The notes under the pieces are model-generated. The model had not been told where the DNA came from, ran no database searches, and saw only the letters and a program-made list of their open reading frames with translations. Positions 23,849 through 31,480 of a DNA stretch of 31,487 bases are shown in pieces. The translations under genes were made by a program, and so were the position numbers. The DNA comes from Pyrinomonas sp040289685 (GTDB lineage: Bacteria > Acidobacteriota > Blastocatellia > Pyrinomonadales > Pyrinomonadaceae), in the NCBI RefSeq assembly GCF_040289685.1, contig NZ_PSLQ01000040.1:1-31487 (forward strand), given 5' to 3'. The stretch's first letter is position 1. Every line of letters begins with the position of its first letter.

Positions 23849-24340
23849 ATGGAGATACGCGCCGCAGTGATCACCGTTAGCGATGCTTGTTCGCGTGGCG
23901 AACGCGCCGATGCATCGGGCGAAGCGCTGGTCCAATTGCTCGGCGGACTGGGAGCCGAGATCATCGTTCGAGAGATCATGTCGGACGACCTTGAGCCGTT
24001 GCGCGAGCGTTTGCGCGAACTCGCCGACCGACCCGACATCAACCTCGTCGTGACGACCGGAGGTACGGGCGTCGCGCCACGCGACAACACGCCTGAGGCG
24101 ACGCGCGCCATCATCGAGCGCGAAGTGCCGGGATTGGCCGAAGCGATGCGCATGGAGACGCTCAAAAAGACGCCGACGGCGATCCTCTCGCGCGGCGTGT
24201 GTGGTATTAGGTCGAAGGCTTTGATCATCAACTTTCCGGGCTCGCCAAAAGGCGTGCGCGAATGTTTCGAGATCGTGCGTCCAGTGCTTCATCACGCACT
24301 CGCTTTGATCGCCGGACGGCCTCACGATTGTGCCGCTTGA
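23849..24340 (+). CDS. mogA: Molybdopterin adenylyltransferase (MogA/MoaB family)
   Basis: The MogA/MoaB fold adenylylates molybdopterin before molybdenum insertion. The 163-residue protein has AAVITVSDACSRGER, the signature VVTTGGTGVAPRDNTPEAT (TTGGTG at 69-74, Arg78-Asp79), the LSRGVCGIRSKALIINFPGSPKGVRECFEIV loop, and a C-terminal helix with VLHHALALI. The conserved Asp residues that bind Mg-ATP (Asp49 region and Asp79) are present. Its ATG is 4 bases after the Uma2 stop, with GGAG upstream inside the Uma2 end. No other molybdenum-cofactor gene is nearby. Confidence 0.9.
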   Translation: MEIRAAVITVSDACSRGERADASGEALVQLLGGLGAEIIVREIMSDDLEPLRERLRELADRPDINLVVTTGGTGVAPRDNTPEATRAIIEREVPGLAEAMRMETLKKTPTAILSRGVCGIRSKALIINFPGSPKGVRECFEIVRPVLHHALALIAGRPHDCAA

Positions 24341-25161
24341 TAGCGCGAGTACCCTTTCGGTCAAAGACGTTGCGAGAAGATCATGCCTGCGACGCGCGGA
24401 GAAGCTCCTTTGGGCTCGCCGAAAAAAAGCACATTTGGAATTGTGCGCCGCCTTACATTCGACGCGCTGACCGAAAGATACAGAAGCTGGCGCGCCTTAA
24501 GGCCGAGCGGTGCCTTGTGGCTGCGTTGACGCTGCGCTTTCGGCACAGCTCTTCGCGTGCGCGCCTCAGGTTGAGGCCGCTTTTGACGCGATTGATCATC
24601 GTTTTGACAGGAAACCCCGTTCGAGTCACTAGTTTCCTTTGCGTCTTGCTTCACACGGCGCGCGTCTCGCCCGTGTAGGCGCTTGTTTGAGCCACTTCCC
24701 TTTGCGGCTCTCGTCCTGTGACGTCTTCCCCGAATGAAGCGCGGCGGGATCCTCGGGCGGATGTACGCGAGTCTCACGCTCCGGGCGCGTGGACCGTATG
24801 CCGACCCAGTCGCATTTCGTAGCCCCGCGAAGATTCCTTGAGGGGATGTGCCCTTCGCCCCTTTTCAGCGTTGTTAGACCTCGTTCAGAGAGATTTTCCG
24901 AACTTTTTCGCACGCGCGGCGTCTAAATATTTTGAGTCGGCAGGTTCCGATTCAGAGAGGCGCACAAAAGACCCCGGAAGGGATCTCTTCGGCGTCGCTC
25001 ATCGCCAGATGGCATAACGGTGAATGCGCTTTTTCGAGGGCTTGGCAGAAGAGAGGAGGAACGCAGCAGAGGCTTGGGGGGAACGTTCTTCCTCTTTCGA
25101 TCTTTCTTCCGGCCAGGGGTGCCGATCCCAGGGAGGACGAAAACGGAAAGGAAGATTTCAG
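24341..25161. other. 820-bp gene-free region before the envelope cluster
   Basis: This is the longest gap in the window. I find no gene with recognisable similarity on either strand. The first half has scattered CTTTCGGTCAA-type words like the other extragenic repeats. A short AT-rich stretch at about 24900-24940 (TCTAAATATTTTG) could hold a promoter, though I cannot assign one firmly. The last 110 bases form a purine-rich, structured leader ahead of the small gene at 25162. Confidence 0.6.
25053..25094 (+). promoter_or_regulatory. Long hairpin in the leader of the YVDPGSG gene
   Basis: GAGGAGGAACG (25053-25063) pairs with CGTTCTTCCTC (25084-25094) over 11 pairs with one G·U. It can be extended by AGA/TTT. 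The 20-base loop is purine-rich (AGAGGCTTGGGGGG). It lies 68 bases before the ATG at 25162, in the presumed 5' UTR. It does not fit a riboswitch consensus I know. Confidence 0.5.
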
Positions 25162-25365
25162 ATGGTGAATGGTTCGTGCTTTTTGTTCTACGTTGACCCC
25201 GGCTCGGGGGCTTTGCTCTGGCAGTTGCTGATTGCGTTCTTCTTCGGCGCAGCGTTCTACGCGCGTTCTTTCTGGTCCCGGATCTTCGGCTTTCGTTCAA
25301 GGTCTTCCCAAGCCTGCGAGCAGAAGAGCGAGGAGATCCGTCACGGTGGCGAAGAACGGTGGTGA
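25162..25365 (+). CDS. 67-residue YVDPGSG membrane mini-protein
   Basis: MVNGSCFLFYVDPGSGALLW opens the protein. The YVDPGSG block (10-16) is immediately followed by a transmembrane helix (17-36), then a basic patch (RSFWSRIFGFRSRSS) and a charged tail. I recall short proteins with a Y-V-D-P-G-(S/T)-G start beside exopolysaccharide, methyltransferase and sulfatase-like genes in several phyla; their function is undefined. The ATG at 25162 is preceded by AAGGAAG at the right distance. Longer in-frame starts further upstream would lie in the structured leader and have no comparable ribosome site. It is first in the 25162-28520 cluster. Confidence 0.75.
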   Translation: MVNGSCFLFYVDPGSGALLWQLLIAFFFGAAFYARSFWSRIFGFRSRSSQACEQKSEEIRHGGEERW

Positions 25366-25452
25366 TCGCACTGATTTCCAGTCCCGGATCTGCCCGAACT
25401 ATTTTGCCCCGGGAGGCAATCTAAACCTTCATCCATCGAACACCGGCTGAGA

Positions 25453-26901
25453 ATGAAGCGCTCATTAGCGGTCGAGAGCGGTGTTCTCCGTCCCCTCTCT
25501 TTTCGTGATCCGTCGGGATTTGTTCTTACGGATGGCGAAAGGATCTGGCGCGCCGTGGAACCGGCAGCTTGGGCTGATCTGCTCCGCTTCCTCGATTCGG
25601 GCACTTTCAGGACCTACTGCGAGGCCGGCAAGCTCATCGGTACGAGGGTGATCGGCGAAGCCGAAGGCCCGTCCCTCATCCATGTCTTGCGTGAAGAAGA
25701 GTTGCCCGAAGGGTTGCATCTCGTCGAACACGAGCGGGTGCGTTTCCCGACCTTCCCGTACGAGTGGCCGCCGGAGATGCTCCACGCGGCTGCTGAGCTG
25801 ACGCTGGACTTGGCCGAGAGCGTTTTGGGCGAAGGGATGGTGCTCAAAGACGCGACTCCCTACAACATCCTCTATCGCAATTGCCAGCCGGTCTTCATCG
25901 ATCTGCTCTCTTTTGAGAAGCGCGATCCGCTCGACTTCGTATGGCGCGCTGCCGGGCAGTTCATGCGGACTTTTCTACTGCCGCTCCTTTTGAACAAGCA
26001 ATTCGGAATAAGGTTGGATCAAATCTTCATCTCTCGGCGGGACGGTCTGTCGCCAGAGGAAGCGGAAGCCCTTTGCGGTCGCTGGCGACGCTTTCTGCCT
26101 CCGTTCTTCTCTTTGGTTTGGCTGCCGGCGTTCCTTTCGCAAAGGCGAGTTGCCCGCTCCGCGTCGCTCTACGAAAAGAGGAGAGCCTCATCTCCTCAGC
26201 AAGCGGTCTTCATCTTGTCAAAGACCTTGCGGGTTCTTCGAAGGAAGCTCGATGCAGTGCGACCTACAGAGAACAAAAGATCCACCTGGTTCGAATACGT
26301 TCGATATCACGACGGTGATTACACGGCAGATAAGATCCGACTCGTCGCGAACTTCATCAGCTTTCATCGCCCCCGCGACGTATTGGATGCGGGTTGCAAC
26401 ACGGGAACGTTTAGCCTTCTTGCGGCAAGGAGCGGTTCGCAGGTGATCGCCATCGATTCCGATCCTGCGGTCGTCGGCGTCGTTTGGCGTCGAGCGCGCG
26501 ACGAAGATCGTTCGGTGCTGCCTTTGGTCATCGATATTTCACGACCGAGCCCGGCGATCGGTTGGCGCAATCGTGAGTGCGCTTCGTTTGAGAGCAGAGC
26601 GCACGGCGCGTTCGATTTGGTGATGATGCTCGCTATTTTGCATCACATGCTCGTCACGGAACGGATTCCGTTGAATGAGATAGTCAACTTCGCTGCTGCG
26701 CTCACCTCTCGATTCGCCGTGCTGGAATTCGTTCCGCCAGAGGATCCACTGTTTCGGCAAATGGCGCGCGGTCGTGAGGATTTGTTCGTTCATCTGACGC
26801 GCGATTCGTTCGAAAGATGTTGCGCTTGCAGGTTCGAACTGCTCGACAAAAAAAGATTGGGCAGGACTGACAGATGGCTCTACTTCCTCCGCAAAAAGTA
26901 G
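25453..26901 (+). CDS. Two-domain class I SAM-dependent methyltransferase with kinase-like N-terminal half
   Basis: This 482-residue protein has a Rossmann methyltransferase at its C-terminus: RDVLDAGCNTGTFSLLAA (SAM loop at 311-318), AIDSDPAVV with the acidic ribose-binding residue, FDLVMMLAILHHML, and FAVLEFVPP. The N-terminal 270 residues are not a methyltransferase. They contain VLKDATPYNILY (Asp133, Asn138) and PVFIDLLSFE (Asp150), laid out like the catalytic and metal loops of APH/protein-kinase-fold enzymes (HxDxxxxN then hhD). The Gly loop and Lys are not obvious, so it may be a pseudokinase or an unrelated fold. It resembles NoeA-type and EPS-locus methyltransferases; the acceptor is unknown. 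The start has only a weak ribosome site. The end overlaps the next gene by 28 bases. Confidence 0.78.
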   Translation: MKRSLAVESGVLRPLSFRDPSGFVLTDGERIWRAVEPAAWADLLRFLDSGTFRTYCEAGKLIGTRVIGEAEGPSLIHVLREEELPEGLHLVEHERVRFPTFPYEWPPEMLHAAAELTLDLAESVLGEGMVLKDATPYNILYRNCQPVFIDLLSFEKRDPLDFVWRAAGQFMRTFLLPLLLNKQFGIRLDQIFISRRDGLSPEEAEALCGRWRRFLPPFFSLVWLPAFLSQRRVARSASLYEKRRASSPQQAVFILSKTLRVLRRKLDAVRPTENKRSTWFEYVRYHDGDYTADKIRLVANFISFHRPRDVLDAGCNTGTFSLLAARSGSQVIAIDSDPAVVGVVWRRARDEDRSVLPLVIDISRPSPAIGWRNRECASFESRAHGAFDLVMMLAILHHMLVTERIPLNEIVNFAAALTSRFAVLEFVPPEDPLFRQMARGREDLFVHLTRDSFERCCACRFELLDKKRLGRTDRWLYFLRKK

Positions 26902-28520
26902 GAGTTAAGTCGGCGCTTTTGCGTGATGCGCTGGTGGCGTTGTCTTTGGCGAACCTTCTTCTCCTGTCTCAATGGATAAAATCGCTCGATAGCGCTGTGA
27001 ACTACAGCCATGATGATGCACTCCCGGCTCCCGTCATCTCGTTCGATGTGTTGATCGTCGCCGCGCTCTTGTTTTGCGGAGCGAGATTGGCGAGGCGCAG
27101 CGGCGGATGGCTGCTTGAATTGGCGCGCATCTCTTTTCTGCTTCTGTTGCTCGTCCCCGTAAACGTGCTGAGATTGAGGCTCGGCGCTGTTAGTGGAGAG
27201 TCGTCCAACCACGTCCTCCCGCTTTTCGCTCCGTTGGCAGCCCTTGCGATAGCCCTTTTCCTTCTCGCCTTCTCGCGTTTCAAGCGCGAGTTGCTCGCTT
27301 TGGGCACCAAGGTCACGTTGCTCTTCTCGCCTTTCGTCCTCGTAACTTTCGGGCAAGCCGCATGGCAATGGCGGAAAGAGGGGCGCCCCTCAGCGGCAAA
27401 CACCGCGGGCATTTTGCCGGCTGCACAGAAGCGTCGCCAAAGGGTCGTCTGGATAGTCTTCGACGAATTGGACCAGCGCGCGACCTTTCTGCTCCGTCCG
27501 TCGAGCGTCGCGCTTCCGGAGTTGGACGATCTGCGCGCTCGGTCATGGCACGCTGAAAACGCTTATCCGCCCAACAGGTTGACGATGATGGCGATCCCAT
27601 CGCTTCTTACGGGAAAGATCGTTTGCTCTCTTGACCCAACGGCTGGTGCGAGCGGCCCCTCGCTGAAGATGGCTGGCGAGTTCAAAGGCGTGCCCGTAAG
27701 CGAGACCGCGACGGTCTTCAAAAGGGCGCGAGAGCTAGGGTTCCGCGTCGGAGTGGTCGGTTGGTATCATCCGTACTGCCGCAGTTTCGCCGCTGATGTA
27801 GAAAGATGCGAAGATGCGCGCACGTTGGTCGCCAAGCATCTCGGCTTATGGGGCCAGATGAAGCATGCGCTCGCAAGCGACGAGATGATCGCCAGCCTAC
27901 CGCTCGGTTACCGCCTCCTCAACAGAAGAAAAACAAAGGCGCGACGTATAGCCTATGGGCCCGAACTCCACTTGCTGATCTACCAAGAAGTGATGCAAGA
28001 GGCCAAAAGTTTGATCGTTGATCGAAACGTTGATCTCGCTTTCGTCCATTTCCCAATTCCGCATCTGCCCGAGATATTCGATCGTCGGACGGGCGAGGCG
28101 ACGGCTTCGGGCGAAGGAAGCTACTTTGACAACTTAGCGCTCGTGGATAGAACCGTCGGCGAATTGCGTCGCGTCCTCGAAAACGCGGGGCTGTGGGATG
28201 AGACGAGCTTGCTATTGATGTCGGATCATTGGTGGCGAATAGATGCTTACGATTTCTTTTTCAAAGGGGACCTTCGAGCAGAGGAGCGGCCTTTCGCCTC
28301 TTTGCCGCTCGATGCCCGCGTTCCGTTTTTGCTCAAGTTGGCTGGCGCGGGAGGCGGAAGATCTTACGACAAGCCTTTCAATACCGTGCTCGCTCACGAT
28401 CTCGTGCTCGCGTTGCTGCGTGACGAATTGCGCCATCCGGAAGACGTCGATCGCTGGTTCGACGAGAAGGCGTCAGCTCAAGCGAAGGACCCTTTCTTCT
28501 ACCTTTACGTTTGCAAATGA
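26874..28520 (+). CDS. Membrane-anchored AlkP/sulfatase-superfamily protein
   Basis: This 548-residue protein has five predicted transmembrane helices (about 19-34, 53-71, 79-100, 115-134, 146-163), then an alkaline-phosphatase/sulfatase-fold domain that should face the periplasm. VVWIVFDELD (191-200) is the first metal-binding strand. AYPPNRLTMMAIPSLLTG holds Thr237 where the nucleophile sits in relatives, and LLLMSDHWWR (about 445) is the SDH metal motif. This layout is like LtaS or phosphoethanolamine-transferase-type enzymes, which move headgroups onto lipids or glycans, but it is not close enough to name one. The ATG at 26874 has AGGA 8 bases upstream and overlaps the methyltransferase end, so the two are coupled. 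Confidence 0.8.
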   Translation: MALLPPQKVGVKSALLRDALVALSLANLLLLSQWIKSLDSAVNYSHDDALPAPVISFDVLIVAALLFCGARLARRSGGWLLELARISFLLLLLVPVNVLRLRLGAVSGESSNHVLPLFAPLAALAIALFLLAFSRFKRELLALGTKVTLLFSPFVLVTFGQAAWQWRKEGRPSAANTAGILPAAQKRRQRVVWIVFDELDQRATFLLRPSSVALPELDDLRARSWHAENAYPPNRLTMMAIPSLLTGKIVCSLDPTAGASGPSLKMAGEFKGVPVSETATVFKRARELGFRVGVVGWYHPYCRSFAADVERCEDARTLVAKHLGLWGQMKHALASDEMIASLPLGYRLLNRRKTKARRIAYGPELHLLIYQEVMQEAKSLIVDRNVDLAFVHFPIPHLPEIFDRRTGEATASGEGSYFDNLALVDRTVGELRRVLENAGLWDETSLLLMSDHWWRIDAYDFFFKGDLRAEERPFASLPLDARVPFLLKLAGAGGGRSYDKPFNTVLAHDLVLALLRDELRHPEDVDRWFDEKASAQAKDPFFYLYVCK

Positions 28521-28633
28521 CAGCGAACAAAGATCTGCTCATCGGCAGTCTCGCGCGGCGCAGCGCTTCTGACCTTTAAGCTCGCAATTGATCAATGAGC
28601 CGAGGCTCCACTCGCCTAAGCTCGCCGCGCTTC

Positions 28634-29095
28634 TTAGGGCAAGTCGAATTCAAAGCTGCATCCATACACGGCGCGCAGATCGACTAGTTCATAATCCTCT
28701 TCGAGCGTCCCTTGGCGATCGACGACCAGATACGACGCCCATTCGTCGAGCGGGAAAGGCGGCGTATGCCAAGTGCCGCGATGATAGGCGTAAGGCCAGC
28801 GACCATCGACGAGAAACGCTGCGATCTCATCCAGATCGGGAGCTTGACGCCCGTTCGGCGGCGCAACCGCGATGACGGCACGCGAGCCGACGAGCGGCGA
28901 GAAGACTTGCATCGTTCGTTGATGGCGAGCCATGAACTCAAAGCGGAAAGGGCGACGTTCGGCAGTCGCGCCCGTCATGCTCGGCGTGCCGCCGCCTAGG
29001 TCTATCTCCACCGTGCCGCGACGGTCGATGACGACGCCGTAGGGGGCGAAGCTTTCGCGAGTCAGCGTTTGAACGGGAAGGCGAATGATCCTCAT
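28634..29095 (-). CDS. allA: Ureidoglycolate lyase (AllA) family protein
   Basis: This 153-residue cupin-fold protein resembles AllA, which splits ureidoglycolate to glyoxylate and urea in purine (allantoin) breakdown. SFAPYGVVID, HQRTMQVFSPLVGSRAVIAVAPP, AYHRGTWHTPPFPL and FEFDLP are family segments; His and acidic residues around YHRGTWH are the expected active-site region. No other allantoin or purine-catabolism gene is in the window, so the enzyme may act on a related ureido acid. It is convergent with the sulfatase-like gene. AAAGAG precedes the ATG. Confidence 0.82.
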   Translation of the reverse strand: MRIIRLPVQTLTRESFAPYGVVIDRRGTVEIDLGGGTPSMTGATAERRPFRFEFMARHQRTMQVFSPLVGSRAVIAVAPPNGRQAPDLDEIAAFLVDGRWPYAYHRGTWHTPPFPLDEWASYLVVDRQGTLEEDYELVDLRAVYGCSFEFDLP

Positions 29096-29139
29096 CTCTT
29101 TGTAAGATAGTTGAAAATCCTTTGGGTAAATCGGGGCCT

Positions 29140-29167
29140 TTTATCACCAACGACGGCTTGTTGTCAA
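29140..29167 (-). promoter_or_regulatory. Candidate allA promoter
   Basis: On the minus strand, a perfect TTGACA (29162-29167) is followed after 16 bases by GATAAA (29140-29145, four of six). The leader to the allA ATG is about 40 bases. Confidence 0.45.
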
Positions 29168-29279
29168 CGCAGCTAGTGAATGCTGGCTTCGTTTGCGAGC
29201 GCAAACGGTTCTTCTCATGGCGCGCTAGCTGTGAGAGCACCCTCAGCAGACACGGCGTTAAAAGCTTTCTCGCCTTAGC

Positions 29280-29309
29280 TTGACCCAAGCGCAAGCAGGG
29301 AATTATTAT
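29280..29309 (+). promoter_or_regulatory. rpmE promoter
   Basis: TTGACC (29280-29285), 18 bases, TATTAT (29304-29309). The start near 29316 gives a leader of about 37 bases, consistent with the rpmE ATG at 29353 and its GAGGA ribosome site. The prfA gene downstream may be read from here too. Confidence 0.6.
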
Positions 29310-29352
29310 TAACGACTTGGCTAAAAACGGGAATCTTCGAGGACGAGCGATA

Positions 29353-29574
29353 ATGAAACAAGGCATTCATCCGGAGTACAACGAGATCACGGTCTATTGC
29401 GCTTGCGGGACGAGCTTTCGCACGCGCTCGACGCGCAAAGGGGACCTGCACGTTGAAATCTGTTCGAACTGCCATCCGTTCTTCACGGGCAAACAGAAGC
29501 TGGTCGATACAGCGGGGCGCGTCGATCGCTTCAACAAGCGGTATGCGCGCAAAGAACAGACGGGGACGGCATGA
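29353..29574 (+). CDS. rpmE: 50S ribosomal protein L31 (zinc-binding type)
   Basis: The 73-residue protein starts MKQGIHPEYN and has Cys16, Cys18, Cys37 and Cys40 (CxC...CSNC), the full zinc ribbon of the C+ form of L31, then HPFFTGKQKLVDTAGRVDRFNKRY. This form is normally made when zinc is sufficient. The start at 29353 has GAGGA 9 bases upstream. An in-frame ATG at 29317 falls on the predicted transcription start and would add 12 unconserved residues, so I reject it. It is followed by prfA, a frequent rpmE neighbour. Confidence 0.95.
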   Translation: MKQGIHPEYNEITVYCACGTSFRTRSTRKGDLHVEICSNCHPFFTGKQKLVDTAGRVDRFNKRYARKEQTGTA

Positions 29575-29623
29575 CAAGGAGAAAAGCGCACATCGAGAAG
29601 CGTAAGCGTTAGCCGAAGAGTTC

Positions 29624-29681
29624 CGACGCCGACGTTTCGATAAGCTGCGCCACAGAGCGCAAGCGTTCGACGTCGGCGTCG
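29624..29681 (+). repeat. 11-bp inverted repeat between rpmE and prfA
   Basis: CGACGCCGACG (29624-29634) and CGTCGGCGTCG (29671-29681) are perfect inverted copies around a 36-base loop, followed by TTCTCTATTCTC. It could be a weak terminator or attenuator that lowers prfA relative to rpmE. The loop is long and the T-tract imperfect. Confidence 0.5.
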
Positions 29682-29725
29682 TTCTCTATTCTCAAGTCGC
29701 ATTAGAAGATATCGAAGAACGAGTT

Positions 29726-30805
29726 ATGCTAGAGAAGTTGGACCAGATCGAAGGACGCTACGAGGAGTTGACGACGCAACTCTCCTCACCCGACGTGCTG
29801 GCCGAGCCGGCAACCTACGGTCGACTCGTCAAACAGCACCGGCAGTTGGGCGAGATAGTCGAAAAGTATCGCGAGTGGAAGGCTCTTAAGCGCGAACTCG
29901 AAGGGGCGCGCGAGATGCTCGCAGAAAGCAACGACGAAGAGCTGCGCGAGCTGGCACGCGTTGAAATCGACTCTTTGGAAGAGCGCATCCGTTCTTGCGA
30001 AAGCGAATTGCGCATGCTCCTGTTGCCGCGCGATCCGAACGACGAAAAGAACGTCATCTTGGAAGTGCGCGCCGGAACCGGCGGCGACGAAGCAACGCTC
30101 TTCGCGGCTGAGATACTGCGCATGTACCATCGCTATGCCGAACGACAGGGGTGGCGCTTTGAGCTGCTCGATGTCTCGGAATCCGACATCGGCGGCGTTA
30201 AAGAGGCCGTCGCCGTGATCGAAGGCGAAGGCGTCTACTCCAAACTCAAATACGAATCGGGCGTGCATCGCGTGCAGCGCGTGCCGCAAACCGAAAGCTC
30301 CGGGCGCATCCACACGTCGGCGGTGACAGTGGCCATCTTACCGGAAGCCGAAGAGGTTGATGTCAAGATCGATCCGAAAGACATACGCATTGACACCTTC
30401 TGCTCGTCGGGACCAGGCGGCCAATCGGTCAACACGACCTATTCCGCCGTGCGCATCACACACCTGCCGACTGGGATCGTCGTTTCGATTCAGGACGAAA
30501 AATCGCAGATCAAGAACCGCGAGAAGGCGATGCGCGTGCTGCGCGCGCGCTTGCAGGAGATGGAAGAGCGCAAGCGGCATGAAGAACTGGCCAGCGAACG
30601 ACGGTCCATGATCGGGAGCGGTGATCGTTCGGAGAAGATCCGAACTTATAACTTCAAAGAGAACCGTGTGACAGATCACCGCATCGGGCTAACGCTCCAT
30701 CAACTCGATCTGGTGATGGACGGCGAACTCGATGAATTGATTCAAGCGCTCATTACGCATTACCAAACGGAGAGGTTGAAGGCGGAAACGATTGCCGCCG
30801 ATTGA
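29726..30805 (+). CDS. prfA: Peptide chain release factor 1
   Basis: RF1 ends translation at UAA and UAG. The 359-residue protein has the stop-codon-reading PxT motif as RVPQTESSGRIHTS (P-Q-T instead of the common P-A/V-T) and the peptidyl-hydrolysis GGQ at residues 231-233 in SSGPGGQSVNTTYSAVRITH. The RF2-type SPF is absent, so it is not prfB. The N-terminal coiled region begins MLEKLDQIEGRYEEL. The start is by homology; the upstream GAAGA is a modest ribosome site. No prmC methyltransferase gene follows directly. Confidence 0.97.
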   Translation: MLEKLDQIEGRYEELTTQLSSPDVLAEPATYGRLVKQHRQLGEIVEKYREWKALKRELEGAREMLAESNDEELRELARVEIDSLEERIRSCESELRMLLLPRDPNDEKNVILEVRAGTGGDEATLFAAEILRMYHRYAERQGWRFELLDVSESDIGGVKEAVAVIEGEGVYSKLKYESGVHRVQRVPQTESSGRIHTSAVTVAILPEAEEVDVKIDPKDIRIDTFCSSGPGGQSVNTTYSAVRITHLPTGIVVSIQDEKSQIKNREKAMRVLRARLQEMEERKRHEELASERRSMIGSGDRSEKIRTYNFKENRVTDHRIGLTLHQLDLVMDGELDELIQALITHYQTERLKAETIAAD

Positions 30806-30827
30806 GCCGTCTGTCACGGAGAAACGC

Positions 30828-31380
30828 ATGCCGCTTCTTCTGCTGTCGCTTGCTCTCTGCCTGCTCTTTTTCGAAGCCGCCGACGCGCAAGAAACGCTCT
30901 CGGCGATCATCGCGCCCGGCACGAAGATCGAGAAGATCGCCGACGGTTTCCGCTTCACCGAAGGGCCAGCGTGGCATCCGCGCGGATTAGCGACATCCCG
31001 GCCAACACCATCTACAGGTTGGATCCGAAGACGAAACGCGTCGCAGTCTTCCGTCAACCTTCAGGCCACGCCAACGGCAACCTCTTCGATCTGCAGAACC
31101 GGCTCATCACGTGCGAACATGACGGGCGAGTGTCGCGCACGGAGCGCGATGGTTCCATCGTCACGCTCGCCGCGCGCTACCAAGGGAAGCGCTTGAATAG
31201 TCCGAACGACGCGGCCATTCGCTCCGACGGAAGCATATACTTCACCGACCCGCCTTATGGTATCCGTTCGGAGCAAGAGGAATTGGGCTTCTATGGCATC
31301 TATCGTTTGTCGCCGCGCGGCGAGCTGACGCTTCTCGACAAAAGCTTCAAGCGCCCGAACGGCATCGCCTTCTCGCCAGT
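30828..31380 (+). pseudogene. SMP-30/gluconolactonase gene, frameshifted and interrupted by an IS605-type element
   Basis: The start has GGAGA 6 bases upstream of the ATG. It encodes a signal peptide (MPLLLLSLALCLLFFEAADA) and the family opening FRFTEGPAWHPRG. The frame then breaks near 30985. Downstream, a second frame carries SDIPANTIYRLDP, HANGNLFDLQNRL, RLNSPNDAAIRSDGSIYFTDPPYG and FKRPNGIAFSP, all classic SMP-30 beta-propeller blocks. The missing residues before SDIPAN (normally a few hydrophobic ones such as -FLLF-) suggest loss of about 10 bases. At 31378-31381 the homology stops at IAFSP and IS200/IS605 end sequence begins. The gene would have been an exported sugar-lactone hydrolase; as it stands it cannot make a full protein. 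Confidence 0.85.
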
Positions 31381-31480
31381 TGACATCCTCCCCACGGCTA
31401 AAGCCGGGGGATTCCCGAAGGTGCTCCGGGATGGTTCGCGCTTCATCGGGCGCTGCCCTACACAGCGGGGCTGTGTAGGG
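31380..31480 (-). ncRNA. omegaRNA (reRNA) 3' scaffold of the TnpB element, partial
   Basis: Two hairpins stand in the order expected for a TnpB guide-RNA scaffold. The first is a perfect 11-bp stem at 31456-31466/31470-31480 with a GGG loop. The second is a 9-bp stem at 31391-31399/31402-31410 with one A·G mismatch, next to the element end. The RNA would run leftwards, and its guide would be copied from the flanking SMP-30 sequence just below 31380. Inferred from architecture only. Confidence 0.6.

Noticed and set aside
24383..24529. A 48-codon plus-strand frame (MPATRGEAPLGSP...) in the long gap after mogA
   Set aside because: Only a weak ribosome site, no recognisable family features, and composition like the surrounding non-coding sequence.
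24600..24660. A tRNA-like T-loop (GTTCGAGTCAC)
   Set aside because: No flanking stem pairs and no anticodon or D-arm could be found around it.
25020..25161. A cyclic-di-GMP (GEMM) riboswitch before the YVDPGSG gene
   Set aside because: An ACGCA-like piece and a GGGGTGCCGAT piece are present, but the conserved GEMM core order and receptor loop are not.
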